This document shows, piece after piece, positions 49,707-58,415 of a stretch of DNA of 64,000 nt; positions within the stretch are counted from its first letter, which is position 1; every line of letters starts with the position of its first letter. Location of the stretch: positions 5,202,501 through 5,266,500 of the forward strand of contig NZ_CP021112.1 in NCBI RefSeq assembly GCF_002119765.1, in the 5' to 3' direction. The notes under the pieces are model-generated. The model was not told the origin of the DNA and made no database searches. It saw only the letters and a program-made list of their open reading frames with translations. This DNA is from Pseudorhodoplanes sinuspersici. Its GTDB lineage: Bacteria > Pseudomonadota > Alphaproteobacteria > Rhizobiales > Xanthobacteraceae. Both the position numbers and the translations under genes were made by a program.

Positions 49707-50576
49707 ATGCGCACCTCTTTCGCGTGTGTTCTTTTTGTGTCCGCATCACTCCTGAGTGCTCCAGCGATCGCCCAGACGGCCGGAACTGCGGCGAAATGCG
49801 ACAATCCGAACGCGCTCGGCATTTCGCGACTGGTCGAGATCGATACCACCGGCGGGCCGGGTTTCGGCTTCGAACATTTCAAGCAGCATGACTTCCTGCG
49901 CGCCAATGAAGTGCTACTGACCTTCGACGACGGCCCCTGGCCGGTGAATACGCCGGCCGTGCTCAAAGCGCTGGCCGAGCATTGCACCAAGGCGACGTTT
50001 TTCATCGTCGGTAAGCACGCGACCTACCACCCCGAGATCCTGAAGCAGGTTTACGACGCCGGCCACACTGTCGGTTCGCATACCTGGTCGCATCAGAATC
50101 TCAACCGCAAGTCGATGACACCGGAACAGGCCAAGGCGGAGATCGAAAAAGGCATCAGCGCCGTCAGCTTCGCTCTCGGCGCACCGGCTGCGCCCTTCTT
50201 CCGCTTCCCGGCCCTGCAGCATCCGCCGGAACTCGTGACCTATCTTGGCGAACGCAATGTGGCGATGTTCTCGACCGACCTCGACTCGTTCGATTTCAGA
50301 GCGCGCAAGCCTGAGCAAGTCATCAATACAATCATGGCGAAGCTGAAGAAATTCGGCAAAGGCATCGTGTTGATGCACGACTTCCAGCATGTCACCGCGG
50401 AAGCTCTCCCCGAATTGCTCAACCAGCTCAAGGCGAACGGCTACAAGATTGTTCACATGCGGGCGAAAGACACCGTGAAAACGATCGCCGCGTATGACGA
50501 AGCGATCAAGAAGGAAGCCAAGCTTCCGACTGTGAGCCAGCGTCCGACCGCGAGCGTGGTGCGCACCGTCGACTGA
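49707..50576 (+). CDS. Secreted polysaccharide deacetylase (NodB domain)
   Basis: 289 residues with a signal peptide (FVSASLLSAPAIAQ). NodB motif 1 TFDDGPWP near 72 and motif 2 SHTWSHQ near 124 supply the metal ligands; FFRFPAL is motif 3; LMHDFQH the last. Catalyses N- or O-deacetylation of a glycan in the envelope. GAGGGGG ribosome binding site. The gap before it (49427-49706) holds nothing recognisable. Confidence 0.9.
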   Translation: MRTSFACVLFVSASLLSAPAIAQTAGTAAKCDNPNALGISRLVEIDTTGGPGFGFEHFKQHDFLRANEVLLTFDDGPWPVNTPAVLKALAEHCTKATFFIVGKHATYHPEILKQVYDAGHTVGSHTWSHQNLNRKSMTPEQAKAEIEKGISAVSFALGAPAAPFFRFPALQHPPELVTYLGERNVAMFSTDLDSFDFRARKPEQVINTIMAKLKKFGKGIVLMHDFQHVTAEALPELLNQLKANGYKIVHMRAKDTVKTIAAYDEAIKKEAKLPTVSQRPTASVVRTVD

Positions 50577-50601
50577 TCGTCGTACGACAATCCAGATTGG
50601 T

Positions 50602-50635
50602 GAAATCGCCGGGCTTGCCCGGCGATTTTCTTTTT
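50602..50635 (+). terminator. Intrinsic terminator after the deacetylase gene
   Basis: GAAATCGCCGGG / CCCGGCGATTTTC stem, 4-nt loop, then TTTTT. Textbook form. Confidence 0.85.
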
Positions 50636-50688
50636 GTGTCACCGGCGTCACAATGGCTCACTCGTGACAAGAGCGGACGTTCCAAGTT

Positions 50689-51243
50689 ATGCTTTATCGC
50701 TTCATCGGCTATGCCATCGTATCGGAAGACGGAATGCTGGCCGATATCGCCGGCGTGATCCCTCCATCACTGATTGTGAAAGCAGACCAGGAGTTTTTCA
50801 TGCGCGGCCTCGATGCCGCTGCGGCGCTCGTGCATGGCCGCAACTCCGCCGAACAACCGACCTCGCCGCTTCGGCGCCGCCTGATCGCAACGCGAAAAAT
50901 ACCGGCGACCGCGCCGGCCGGAGACAATCCGAACGCGTTGTTATGGAATCCGCAAGGCGTCCCGGTTGACGACGCACTCAACAGGCTGGGCGTCCAGGGC
51001 GGCGACATCGCCATCATCGGTGGTACCGACATCTTCGGCGCTTTTCTGCCGCGTTATGACGTCTTTCACCTCACCCGGGTGCCGGACGTGGTGTTGCCCA
51101 GCGGGCGTCCGGTTTTTCCCGGTGTGCCCGCGCAATCCCCGGAAACACTCCTGAAAACCGCGGGCCTCGCACCGGGTATGGCCCAAAGTCTCGATCCGGA
51201 ACGCGGTATCACGGTAGTTAGTTGGCGGCGCGGTGAAGCATGA
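50689..51243 (+). CDS. Dihydrofolate reductase-like (RibD-fold) protein
   Basis: 184 residues. FIGYAIVSEDGMLADIAG resembles the DHFR/RibD start, ALVHGRNSAEQ the NADPH-adenosine region and IAIIGGTDIFGAFLPRYD the conserved GGxxxxxxxL motif. Probably an NADPH-dependent reductase of the RibD C-terminal type; substrate not known and true DHFR activity unlikely. Confidence 0.78.
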   Translation: MLYRFIGYAIVSEDGMLADIAGVIPPSLIVKADQEFFMRGLDAAAALVHGRNSAEQPTSPLRRRLIATRKIPATAPAGDNPNALLWNPQGVPVDDALNRLGVQGGDIAIIGGTDIFGAFLPRYDVFHLTRVPDVVLPSGRPVFPGVPAQSPETLLKTAGLAPGMAQSLDPERGITVVSWRRGEA

Positions 51244-51414
51244 TTGCCATTTCTCAACTGGCAACGTGCGGTAGCAAGATAAGGGTGACGCTGCCCAAGA
51301 ATCGGGCGATGATTCCTGCGAATTTCGATTCGCTTTTTTATTGGTCACGCGAGGCCGGCAGCTGTTGAGCGCCACTCGCATACGAGGTTCCTCCCGCGTG
51401 GCGTATCAAACTTG

Positions 51415-51435
51415 GGGCGGCTCGCTTGGCCGCCC
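51415..51435 (+). terminator. Hairpin terminator
   Basis: GGGCGGC / GCCGCCC with a 7-nt loop, then TCTTCCTTT, between convergent genes. Confidence 0.6.
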
Positions 51436-51474
51436 TCTTCCTTTCAGACAATCAGTCTTCGCCGCTGAGCATCG

Positions 51475-51741
51475 TCAGCGATAATATCGCCGCGGCTGAT
51501 AAGGGCCGGCAGGATAGCCGGCAAAGCGCGGGTTGATCGCGCAATCGCCGCCGGTCGCAGACACCGCCTCCTGGCATTGCTCGAAGGTGAAATACGAACA
51601 ATCCATCTGCCCGTCATAGGCGCGGACACACCACTTCGTTACCGGCCAGCGGCCAGCCTGAGCATCGTTCACCGCATCTGCGGCCATGGCCATCGCCAAC
51701 ACACCGGCCAGCATTAGCCCGCGCAGGAGATAACGTGACAT
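51475..51741 (-). CDS. DUF3551 domain protein
   Basis: 88 residues from ATG at 51741, AAGGAG upstream. Signal peptide (LMLAGVLAMAMAADAVNDAQA), then KWCVRAYDGQMDCSYFTFEQC and DCAINP: the same cysteine frame as the paralog at 46603-46866. Follows the DoxX-type gene by 19 nt. Function unknown. Confidence 0.85.
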   Translation of the reverse strand: MSRYLLRGLMLAGVLAMAMAADAVNDAQAGRWPVTKWCVRAYDGQMDCSYFTFEQCQEAVSATGGDCAINPRFAGYPAGPYQPRRYYR

Positions 51742-51760
51742 TCTCAAAGCTCCTTCACCG

Positions 51761-52225
51761 TTACAGGCGTTCCGCCGCAGGATCGTCATAGCGATAGGCC
51801 GAAGGCCGCCACGAACCAAGAACAAAAAACACCAGCAAGCCGCCGATCAATGACACATTCTTCAGTGCGTTGACCATATTGGCTTCGCGCTCCGCTCCGG
51901 TCATCGTCCAGAACGGATGGAAATAGTAGATCGTAGCAATCGTAAACAGAATCAGAAGTACGGCCCCGGCCCTTGTCCCGATATTGGCAGCGATCATCAA
52001 TGCCGCGCCGACTTCCACGATACCGGTGAGAATGGCCAGCATGTTGGCGGTGGTCATGCCCGTGGCCGTTTCGAGCTGTGGCGTATAGGCGGTCACGAAA
52101 TCCGGCAGGACGACTTTGGAGCCGATCAGCGTCGCCGTGCCCGGAATATCCATCAGCTTCTGTGCGCCCGAAAGAATAAAAATCAAAACAAAAGCAATCC
52201 GTCCCACAACGAAAAGAATATTCAT
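51761..52225 (-). CDS. DoxX-family membrane protein
   Basis: 154 residues from ATG at 52225, GGAG upstream. Four hydrophobic segments; VGRIAFVLIFILSGAQKLMD is the DoxX N-terminus and the late NALKNVSLIGGLLVFF the typical end. DoxX proteins are thought to take part in redox or oxidative-stress functions at the membrane; no partner here hints further. Confidence 0.88.
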   Translation of the reverse strand: MNILFVVGRIAFVLIFILSGAQKLMDIPGTATLIGSKVVLPDFVTAYTPQLETATGMTTANMLAILTGIVEVGAALMIAANIGTRAGAVLLILFTIATIYYFHPFWTMTGAEREANMVNALKNVSLIGGLLVFFVLGSWRPSAYRYDDPAAERL

Positions 52226-52351
52226 CGCAAGATCTCCATAAGGTCGCTGCGGCAAGACGTGACCGTGACGATCGCATGGGGCGAGCAACGGACCTGATGA
52301 AACGTGGCGACCCGGACACGACAATGCCATGACGGGGTCTTTTCCGCCGCT

Positions 52352-52771
52352 TCATTTTTTCGTGGCGCCGCCTTTCTTGGATGATTTTTTACCGGCTTTG
52401 GAGGGCCGCCCCTTCTTGGCCGCCGCAGCAGGAGGGCGCCCCCTGATCTCGACCACAAGCGCCCGGACCTCCTTGTCCCCTTCGTTCGCCGTGGCGGTTT
52501 CCTGGGAGGGAATCCACAATGCCTCACCCGCCTTGAACGTCAGCTCATAGGCGGTCCGGCCGGGCGGCGTAAAAACAAGGGAGCCGTCCGTCAGGGCATA
52601 CAAGAAAGTATTCGGGCGCGCTTCGGCCGGCTGCTTGGCACCCGGAGCGAGGCGCAATTCGCGCACCCTGATCTGATCGTTTTCCAGCAGCGCACGGCTG
52701 GGTTGATTTTGGGCGAAGGCAACCGACGCCGGCAAGATCGTCAGCGCGATAGCAAGAACAGCAGGTTTCAT
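52352..52771 (-). CDS. Secreted cupin-domain protein
   Basis: 139 residues from ATG at 52771. Signal peptide (AIALTILPASVAFA). A cupin-like core follows (RELRLAPGAKQPAEARPN, VFTPPGRTAYELTFKAGEAL) but the metal-binding histidines of classic cupins are mostly missing. The C-terminal tail is Lys/Gly/Ala-rich (KKGRPSKAGKKSSKKGG), perhaps for nucleic-acid or cell-wall binding. Confidence 0.72.
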   Translation of the reverse strand: MKPAVLAIALTILPASVAFAQNQPSRALLENDQIRVRELRLAPGAKQPAEARPNTFLYALTDGSLVFTPPGRTAYELTFKAGEALWIPSQETATANEGDKEVRALVVEIRGRPPAAAAKKGRPSKAGKKSSKKGGATKK

Positions 52772-52952
52772 GGAATCCGTGATGCTGGGGGCTATGGATG
52801 TCACGCGGCTCTGGTGCGTTGGAAATGGCGATCGTAACGCATACTCGCGAGGCGGTAAGAGCCAAAGACAAAACGGCATTTCAGCCCGCCTGTTCCTTGC
52901 CCCACCATAAACAGGAGCCAGACCGGCTTCAAATGCGCTGCCTCAAACGACA

Positions 52953-54605
52953 TCAGGCGGCAAAAGCCGATTTTCGAGGCGAAAGCTGCCGCAACGGCCC
53001 CGGGCTCAAGTCCAGCTCCCGCGGCCGCGGATCGATGGCGTCCATCAATTGCAGGAACGACGACGCCGGCAAAGGTGGCGCAAAAACATAACCCTGCGCC
53101 GACCGAATACCGCGCTCACGCAAGGCGATGACCTGCTCGAAGGTTTCAACACCTTCCGCGATGATGTCCATGCGCATGCTGTCAGCGAGATCGACCAGCG
53201 TCTCGATAATTGTCGAGGAATGGCTTTCGGTTGCCAGTGCATCGACGAACATCTTGTCGATCTTGATGATGTCAGCGCCGAGTTTGAGCATGTAGGACAA
53301 GCCGCCATGACCGGTCCCGACATCGTCGATGGCGACGCGAACGCCGAGATCCTGCAGCGTCGCCACGACGCGCCGCGTGCGGCTCAAATTCTCCAACGGC
53401 TGCCGCTCGGTGACTTCGAGGATGATTTGCGAATAGCGAATGGGAGAGCGCTCGAAGATCGCACGCAGGTCCCGCACGATGGTTTCGCGATCGAAATGCT
53501 GGGCGGTCATATTGAAGCCGATCTTGACTTTGGGACGCGCTGCGTAAGCATCGCCCATTTCCGCGATCACCGTCCGCATCATGCTGCGGGTCATCTCGAT
53601 GATGAGGCCGCTCGATTCCGCCAGCGGGATGAAGGCGGCAGGCGGAATGATGGTGCCGTCCTTCTTTCTCCACCGCATCAGCACTTCAGCGCCGTGCAGC
53701 TTGCCGTTCGTGATGTCGACGATCGGCTGATAATAGGGGATGAACTCGCCCGCCTTGAGCGCTCGCTCAAGCTCAGCGACCGGATTTTCGCATCGGCGCT
53801 GACGCAGCAGCAAGGCGAGGACGATGAGCACCAGGAGGCAGATCGCCGCAATAACGATCATCATTTCGCGCACGCCAGCGAGTGAGACGTTGCGATCGCG
53901 CTGCGGGTAGGACGTCGCGACGCGCAATGCAAACCGGTCCGAGCTGCGTGCATTGGCGTTGATGGCTGCAAGCGTGTCGGCATCCGAAGGACGATCGCCG
54001 ATTTCGTCGATGATGGTTCCATCCATCAACGCGATTTCAGCATAGCTGCCGGGATCGACATTGTGGCCCATCTGCGCAGACAATACGCTGGTCGGCAACA
54101 ATGCGGCGACGCCATTGGCACCAAAGCCGCTCTGACGGCGCAACCGCACCATGCGGGTCACACGATCGCCGATCTGGACGACCTCGAGCACCGCCCCGCT
54201 GCCCTTGACCGGCCGCGCACCCAGCACCTTGACGGGGCCGACTGTCACGCTGGAATCGGTGCAGAGCGGCTGGCCCGCCGGTCCCAATACCGACATCTGC
54301 TTGACCCAGGCGACGGAGAGCGAGGCAGCGTTTAGCGCATCGATCTGTTCGGGGCGGCAATCGTCGATGCCGCGACGCGCCAGGTCATCGAGTGCCGCCA
54401 GCGAAGCGCCGAGCCGTGCGTCGGCGAGAGTGATCGATCGCCGCGCGAAAGTCTCGATCTCGCTGGCGCTCTGGCGGACGATCAGCCGGTCGATCCAGCT
54501 ATCGAGCGCGATGAGGGGGACGCTCGCCAACAGGACTCCGACCGCCACCGCGATCAGCTTTTTAAGTCTCGGAGTCAAAAAACCGCCCCTGCTTATTCCG
54601 GACAA
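52953..54605 (-). CDS. Membrane-bound cyclic-di-GMP phosphodiesterase (CSS-like sensor plus EAL)
   Basis: 550 residues. Two membrane segments (about 15-37 and 243-265) flank a periplasmic domain with cysteines near 83 (IDDCRPE) and 113 (LCTDSS), resembling the redox-sensing CSS domain of PdeB/C-type enzymes. The EAL domain (275-530) keeps the catalytic set: AEVLMRW, N in GFNMTAQ, EVTER, IDDVGTG, K in KIDK, AEGVET and AQGY. So it probably degrades c-di-GMP and is controlled by envelope thiol state (inferred). Confidence 0.85.
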   Translation of the reverse strand: MSGISRGGFLTPRLKKLIAVAVGVLLASVPLIALDSWIDRLIVRQSASEIETFARRSITLADARLGASLAALDDLARRGIDDCRPEQIDALNAASLSVAWVKQMSVLGPAGQPLCTDSSVTVGPVKVLGARPVKGSGAVLEVVQIGDRVTRMVRLRRQSGFGANGVAALLPTSVLSAQMGHNVDPGSYAEIALMDGTIIDEIGDRPSDADTLAAINANARSSDRFALRVATSYPQRDRNVSLAGVREMMIVIAAICLLVLIVLALLLRQRRCENPVAELERALKAGEFIPYYQPIVDITNGKLHGAEVLMRWRKKDGTIIPPAAFIPLAESSGLIIEMTRSMMRTVIAEMGDAYAARPKVKIGFNMTAQHFDRETIVRDLRAIFERSPIRYSQIILEVTERQPLENLSRTRRVVATLQDLGVRVAIDDVGTGHGGLSYMLKLGADIIKIDKMFVDALATESHSSTIIETLVDLADSMRMDIIAEGVETFEQVIALRERGIRSAQGYVFAPPLPASSFLQLMDAIDPRPRELDLSPGPLRQLSPRKSAFAA

Positions 54606-54751
54606 ATTGCCGGTATGGCGTAAAAAGCAGGTTTAAGCGCGCGCTCGCCTTACGCGGTTACAGCCTCCATATCGCCTGTGATCGGAAATATGGTTACAAG
54701 AAGCTTAAATTGCGTGACATTCAAACGGCCGCGACGAACAGCTCGACCGTG

Positions 54752-55672
54752 TCAGTCATTCGGCAACGGGATGAACTCGACGTCATCACCCGGAACGGTG
54801 TCAAACCGCGCCGCTTTCCAGTCAGCCTTGGCCTGTTCGATCCGGTCCTTTCGCGACGACACGAAATTCCACCAGATATGACGCGGACCATCGAGCGCGG
54901 CGCCGCCGACAATCGCGATATGCGCTTTTTGCGTCGCGCGGATTGTGATGGGGTCACCGGGCCGAAACACCAGCAGCCTTGGCGCGGAGAAGCTGTCACC
55001 GGCGACCTCGATCTCGCCATCGACGATGTAAATGGCGCGCTCTTCGTAATCCGTATCGAGCGGAATCGTCGTTCCGGCTTCTAGCAGCACGTCGACAAAG
55101 ATCGTGTCGGACGCCGTGACCACCGGCGAGCGCATGCCAAAGGCCGAGCCCGCAATGACCCGTGCCGCAAAGCCATTGCCGGTCGTCAATGGCAGATCGC
55201 TCGCGTCCCGATGAAAGAAATCAGGTTCGATCTCTTCCTTGTCGGATGGCAGCGCCACCCAGCATTGCAGGCCGTGCAGTTTATCACCGGCGACGCGGCG
55301 TTCCGCGGCCGTGCGCTCCGAATGCACAATGCCGCGCCCGGCCGTCATCCAGTTGACCTCGCCCGGCCGGATCGCGGCGAAGGTGCCAAGGCTATCGCGG
55401 TGCTGGATTTCGCCATCGAACAGATAGGTAACGGTCGCAAGCCCGATATGCGGGTGCGGCCGCACATCGAGGCCGCTGCCGGCGCGAAATTCCGCCGGAC
55501 CCATGTGATCGAGAAAGACGAACGGACCGACCATGCGGCGCTGCGCCGATGGCAATGCTCGGCGGATTTCAAAACCGCCGAGGTCAGTCGTGCGCGGTAC
55601 GATCACGCGTTCAATGGCGTCACAAGCGAGCTTGTCGCCCGCAGCGGGATCTTGGCCTGGAAAAAAGCTCAT
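54752..55672 (-). CDS. Pirin family protein
   Basis: 306 residues. Metal site in the N-terminal cupin: [15 protein letters not shown] and later AGRGIVHSE supply three His and one Glu; the C-terminal cupin is also complete ([15 protein letters not shown]). Some bacterial pirins act as quercetinases, others as regulators. Alone in its region. Confidence 0.92.
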   Translation of the reverse strand: MSFFPGQDPAAGDKLACDAIERVIVPRTTDLGGFEIRRALPSAQRRMVGPFVFLDHMGPAEFRAGSGLDVRPHPHIGLATVTYLFDGEIQHRDSLGTFAAIRPGEVNWMTAGRGIVHSERTAAERRVAGDKLHGLQCWVALPSDKEEIEPDFFHRDASDLPLTTGNGFAARVIAGSAFGMRSPVVTASDTIFVDVLLEAGTTIPLDTDYEERAIYIVDGEIEVAGDSFSAPRLLVFRPGDPITIRATQKAHIAIVGGAALDGPRHIWWNFVSSRKDRIEQAKADWKAARFDTVPGDDVEFIPLPND

Positions 55673-55738
55673 CGCCGATTGTAAGCGCGCAATCGTGAAG
55701 AATCCAAGACGCGCCTCATGTCCGTGACCAAGCGGTAA

Positions 55739-56422
55739 TCAAACCCGCAGGCCAAAGACATCACGAAACTTGCGCGCGCCAAGCGGCGTGACTTCAACCA
55801 CACGGCTGCTGCGGCTGCGTTTGATCCAGCCAGCCCCAAGGCAATGATCCATCATCCGCGCGCCCAAAGTGCCCGCGAGATGATGGCGCCGCTCGCTCCA
55901 GTCGAGGCATGGCCGGCAGAAAGGCCGGCCGTTCTTCGCGTCGGCCAGATCGAGACCGAGGCGGCGAAGGAAGATGCGTCCGCTATCGGTCAGTTCACCA
56001 CCATCGCCGGACAGCGACAGATGCCCTGCTTCGACCAACATATCGGCGATGCCGACAGCGAGCCGCCCGGCAAGATGATCATAGCAGGTGCGGATCAGCC
56101 GCAGCCTCTCGTCGGACGGCCCGATCCGGCCAAGCCTGTGCGTGGGCTCTGCCGCCACCACCATCATGCTTTCCAGCATCAGCGCGACTTGTGGCGAGGC
56201 AAGCCGGTAATAGCGGTGGCGTCCCTGGCTGGCGACTACGAGCAATCCCGCATCGACCATGCGTGCCAGATGCCCACTCGCAGTTTGCGGCGTAACGCGC
56301 GCGACAGCCGACAATTCGCCGGCGGTGAAAGCGCGACCGTCGGCCAAAATGGACAACATGCTGGCGCGTGCCGGATCGCCGGCGCAGGCGGCCACAATGG
56401 CGAGTGTGTTGCTTGCAGTCAT
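55739..56422 (-). CDS. ArsR-family transcriptional regulator
   Basis: 227 residues from ATG at 56422. Winged-helix core near 15-85: RASMLSILADGRAFTAGELS, TPQTASGHLARMVDAGLLVV, QGRHRYYRL. The long C-terminal part (CYDHLAGRLAVGIADMLVEA, FCRPCLDWSERRHHLAGTLG) is typical of the larger ArsR group, with Cys/His that may sense metal or thiol state. Divergent from the DUF1127 gene. Confidence 0.85.
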   Translation of the reverse strand: MTASNTLAIVAACAGDPARASMLSILADGRAFTAGELSAVARVTPQTASGHLARMVDAGLLVVASQGRHRYYRLASPQVALMLESMMVVAAEPTHRLGRIGPSDERLRLIRTCYDHLAGRLAVGIADMLVEAGHLSLSGDGGELTDSGRIFLRRLGLDLADAKNGRPFCRPCLDWSERRHHLAGTLGARMMDHCLGAGWIKRSRSSRVVEVTPLGARKFRDVFGLRV

Positions 56423-56541
56423 GCACGCGAATCTGGACCGCCGGAGCGAAGCGCGCAAGGCGCAACCCTTCGGCAATTGCCGAAACATTGAGGGGACGAG
56501 CGGCGATATGCGGAGCGTCCAGACGATGGACGAGGCCGACC

Positions 56542-56706
56542 ATGACCAAGCTATGTCGATGGATATCCGCAATGATCGTGTCGCTCGCCGCCATCGCAGA
56601 ACGGCGGCGGCAGCGACGATCGCTGGCCAATCTCAACGATCATCTTCTGCGCGATATCGGGATCACTCGTTACGATGCTGAGCAGGAAATCAAGAAACTA
56701 TTTTAG
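56542..56706 (+). CDS. DUF1127 protein
   Basis: 54 residues from ATG at 56542, GAGG 6 nt upstream. Ends in the DUF1127 signature RRSLANLNDHLLRDIGITRY. Such small basic proteins (YjiS-like) influence RNA turnover and phosphate or C/N metabolism in Agrobacterium. Its stop lies 10 nt from the speE stop. Confidence 0.85.
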   Translation: MTKLCRWISAMIVSLAAIAERRRQRRSLANLNDHLLRDIGITRYDAEQEIKKLF

Positions 56707-56716
56707 CGACACAGGA

Positions 56717-57586
56717 TTACGCCGCATCTACACGGTCACGAATGAAGCGCGGCAATGCGAAGGCGGCGCGATGGACTTCGGGCGTCCAGTATTTGGTGGA
56801 GAAACGGCCGGCCGCCTCATAACGCTGCGTCAGCGTTTCAACGGAAACATCGCGCAGCGATTTGTCGTCGCTTGCCCATCCCATCGCCAGGTGGCCGCCG
56901 ACATAGGTCGGAATCGCCGCGACGTAGCAGCTACCATCGGCAAACAGCTTGCGGAATTTCGATACCGAGCCTGTCAATTCGTCGGGCTGGAAGAACGGCA
57001 CACCGTTCTGCGTCACCATCACGCCGTCCGGTTTCAGGCAGCGCTTCACACCGGCATAGAATTCCTCGGTGAACAGCACGGCGCCCGGCCCTTGCGGATC
57101 GGTTGAGTCGACAATCACCACATCGAAACGGCGATCCGTCTCGGCGACGAATTTCATGCCGTCATCGATGACAAGATCGAAGCGTTTGTCAGACAGCACC
57201 GGGCCGGTGAATTCCGGGAAATGCTCTTTCGAAAATTCGACAACGGACGCGTCGATTTCGACCTGCGTCAGGCGCGCCACCGATTTGTGCTTGAGCACTT
57301 CCTCGGCAATGCCGCAATCGCCGCCGCCGACGATCAGCACCTCTTGCGCATTGCCATGCGCCAGGATCGGCACATGCGACATCATCTCGTGATAGACGAA
57401 CTCGTCGGCGGTCGTGACCTGGGTCGCGCCATCCAGCATCAGCATCTTGCCGAAATACGGATTCTCGAACAGCACGAGATCCTGATGCTCGGTCTTCATC
57501 TCGTACAGCACGCGCTCGACCTTGTACGACACGCGGAAGCCGAGTTCGTCGAACAGCGTTTCCGAAATCCAGCGCTCGTTGGTCAT
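56717..57586 (-). CDS. speE: Spermidine synthase
   Basis: 289 residues. Decarboxylated-SAM site VLIVGGGDCGIAEEVL (Cys replaces the common Gly after GGGD), acidic VEIDASVV, and the catalytic region VDSTDPQGPGAVLFTEEFY. Transfers an aminopropyl group to putrescine. Follows speD in the same direction. Confidence 0.92.
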   Translation of the reverse strand: MTNERWISETLFDELGFRVSYKVERVLYEMKTEHQDLVLFENPYFGKMLMLDGATQVTTADEFVYHEMMSHVPILAHGNAQEVLIVGGGDCGIAEEVLKHKSVARLTQVEIDASVVEFSKEHFPEFTGPVLSDKRFDLVIDDGMKFVAETDRRFDVVIVDSTDPQGPGAVLFTEEFYAGVKRCLKPDGVMVTQNGVPFFQPDELTGSVSKFRKLFADGSCYVAAIPTYVGGHLAMGWASDDKSLRDVSVETLTQRYEAAGRFSTKYWTPEVHRAAFALPRFIRDRVDAA

Positions 57587-57601
57587 TGTTTATGTCCGCT
57601 C

Positions 57602-57666
57602 ATTCCCGCGAAGGCGGGAATCCAGAGTCTTTGCATTACGCGCTGGGTCCCCGCCTGCGCGGGGAC
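57602..57666. repeat. Pair of dispersed palindromes between speD and speE
   Basis: ATTCCCGC / GCGGGAAT (57602-57621) and GTCCCCGC / GCGGGGAC (57647-57666), separated by TCCAGAGTCTTTGC and neighbours. This two-stem layout is a known intergenic repeat form in Bradyrhizobiaceae-like genomes. It may affect speD-speE transcript processing. Confidence 0.6.
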
Positions 57667-57696
57667 GAGCGGCAGATTTTGCACCACTCAGCGCAA

Positions 57697-58176
57697 TCAA
57701 ACGCCCTGCCCGCGCAGGATTTCACTCACCGCGATGCGGCCCGGCTTGAACGCCTCGCGCAGCACCGGCACGCAGGCTTCCGGCTTGGCATCGCCGCACA
57801 TGAACACATCGAGCGCGGCATAGCCGTTCTCGGGCCATGAATGGATCGAGATGTGGCTCTCGGCCAGAACGGCGACGCCGGATACGCCTCCATTCGGCTC
57901 GAAGTGATGCAGATGGATGTGCAGCAGCGTCGCACCGGACGCAGTCACGCAGGCGCGCAAAGCCGCCTCAATGTGATCGATGTCGTCCAGCTTCTGCGCG
58001 TCGTAGAGATCGATGATGAGATGCGCACCGGCGCACTTCACCCCGTTCCTCACCACGAAATGGTCGTTACGTTCATCAGCTTGCGCCGTTGGCGTCGCGA
58101 CCGCGAAATCCTTCTTTCGGGAGGTACTTGGGGTCCCCAAGCCCGTCGCCGATTGAAAGAGGCTGTTCCGGCTCAT
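57697..58176 (-). CDS. speD: S-adenosylmethionine decarboxylase proenzyme
   Basis: 159 residues; GAGGAGG 7 nt before the ATG. Self-cleavage site E106-S107 in AESHISIHSWPENG gives the pyruvoyl group; H112 and C127 (DVFMCGDA) complete the site. Provides decarboxylated SAM to SpeE. The N-terminal 40 residues exceed the short bacterial form. Confidence 0.92.
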   Translation of the reverse strand: MSRNSLFQSATGLGTPSTSRKKDFAVATPTAQADERNDHFVVRNGVKCAGAHLIIDLYDAQKLDDIDHIEAALRACVTASGATLLHIHLHHFEPNGGVSGVAVLAESHISIHSWPENGYAALDVFMCGDAKPEACVPVLREAFKPGRIAVSEILRGQGV

Positions 58177-58342
58177 ATGCCGTCCTCCTCAACCAGAGAG
58201 CGAAGCCCGAGAGACCGGCATGCCGGCTCACGGAGTGAAAAAAAACGCCGCCCCGACAGCCCATCACGAAGCAAATGGACTAATCCAAGCGGCTTCAGGG
58301 GAAATAGTCAGTTCGGCGCAGGGTATCAAGCAAATTCTTGAT

Positions 58343-58363
58343 TTGGCGTTGTGACAACGCCAA
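58343..58363. promoter_or_regulatory. Perfect 21-bp palindrome upstream of speD
   Basis: Arms TTGGCGTTGT and ACAACGCCAA around one G. About 170 bp before speD and 50 bp past the maeB stop. Looks like a dimeric-repressor operator or a terminator for maeB; no T-tract. Confidence 0.45.
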
Positions 58364-58415
58364 TGGGCGTTAATTAAGGACAATTTGCCGCGAAACGCGC
58401 GCTCGACAGATTTTG

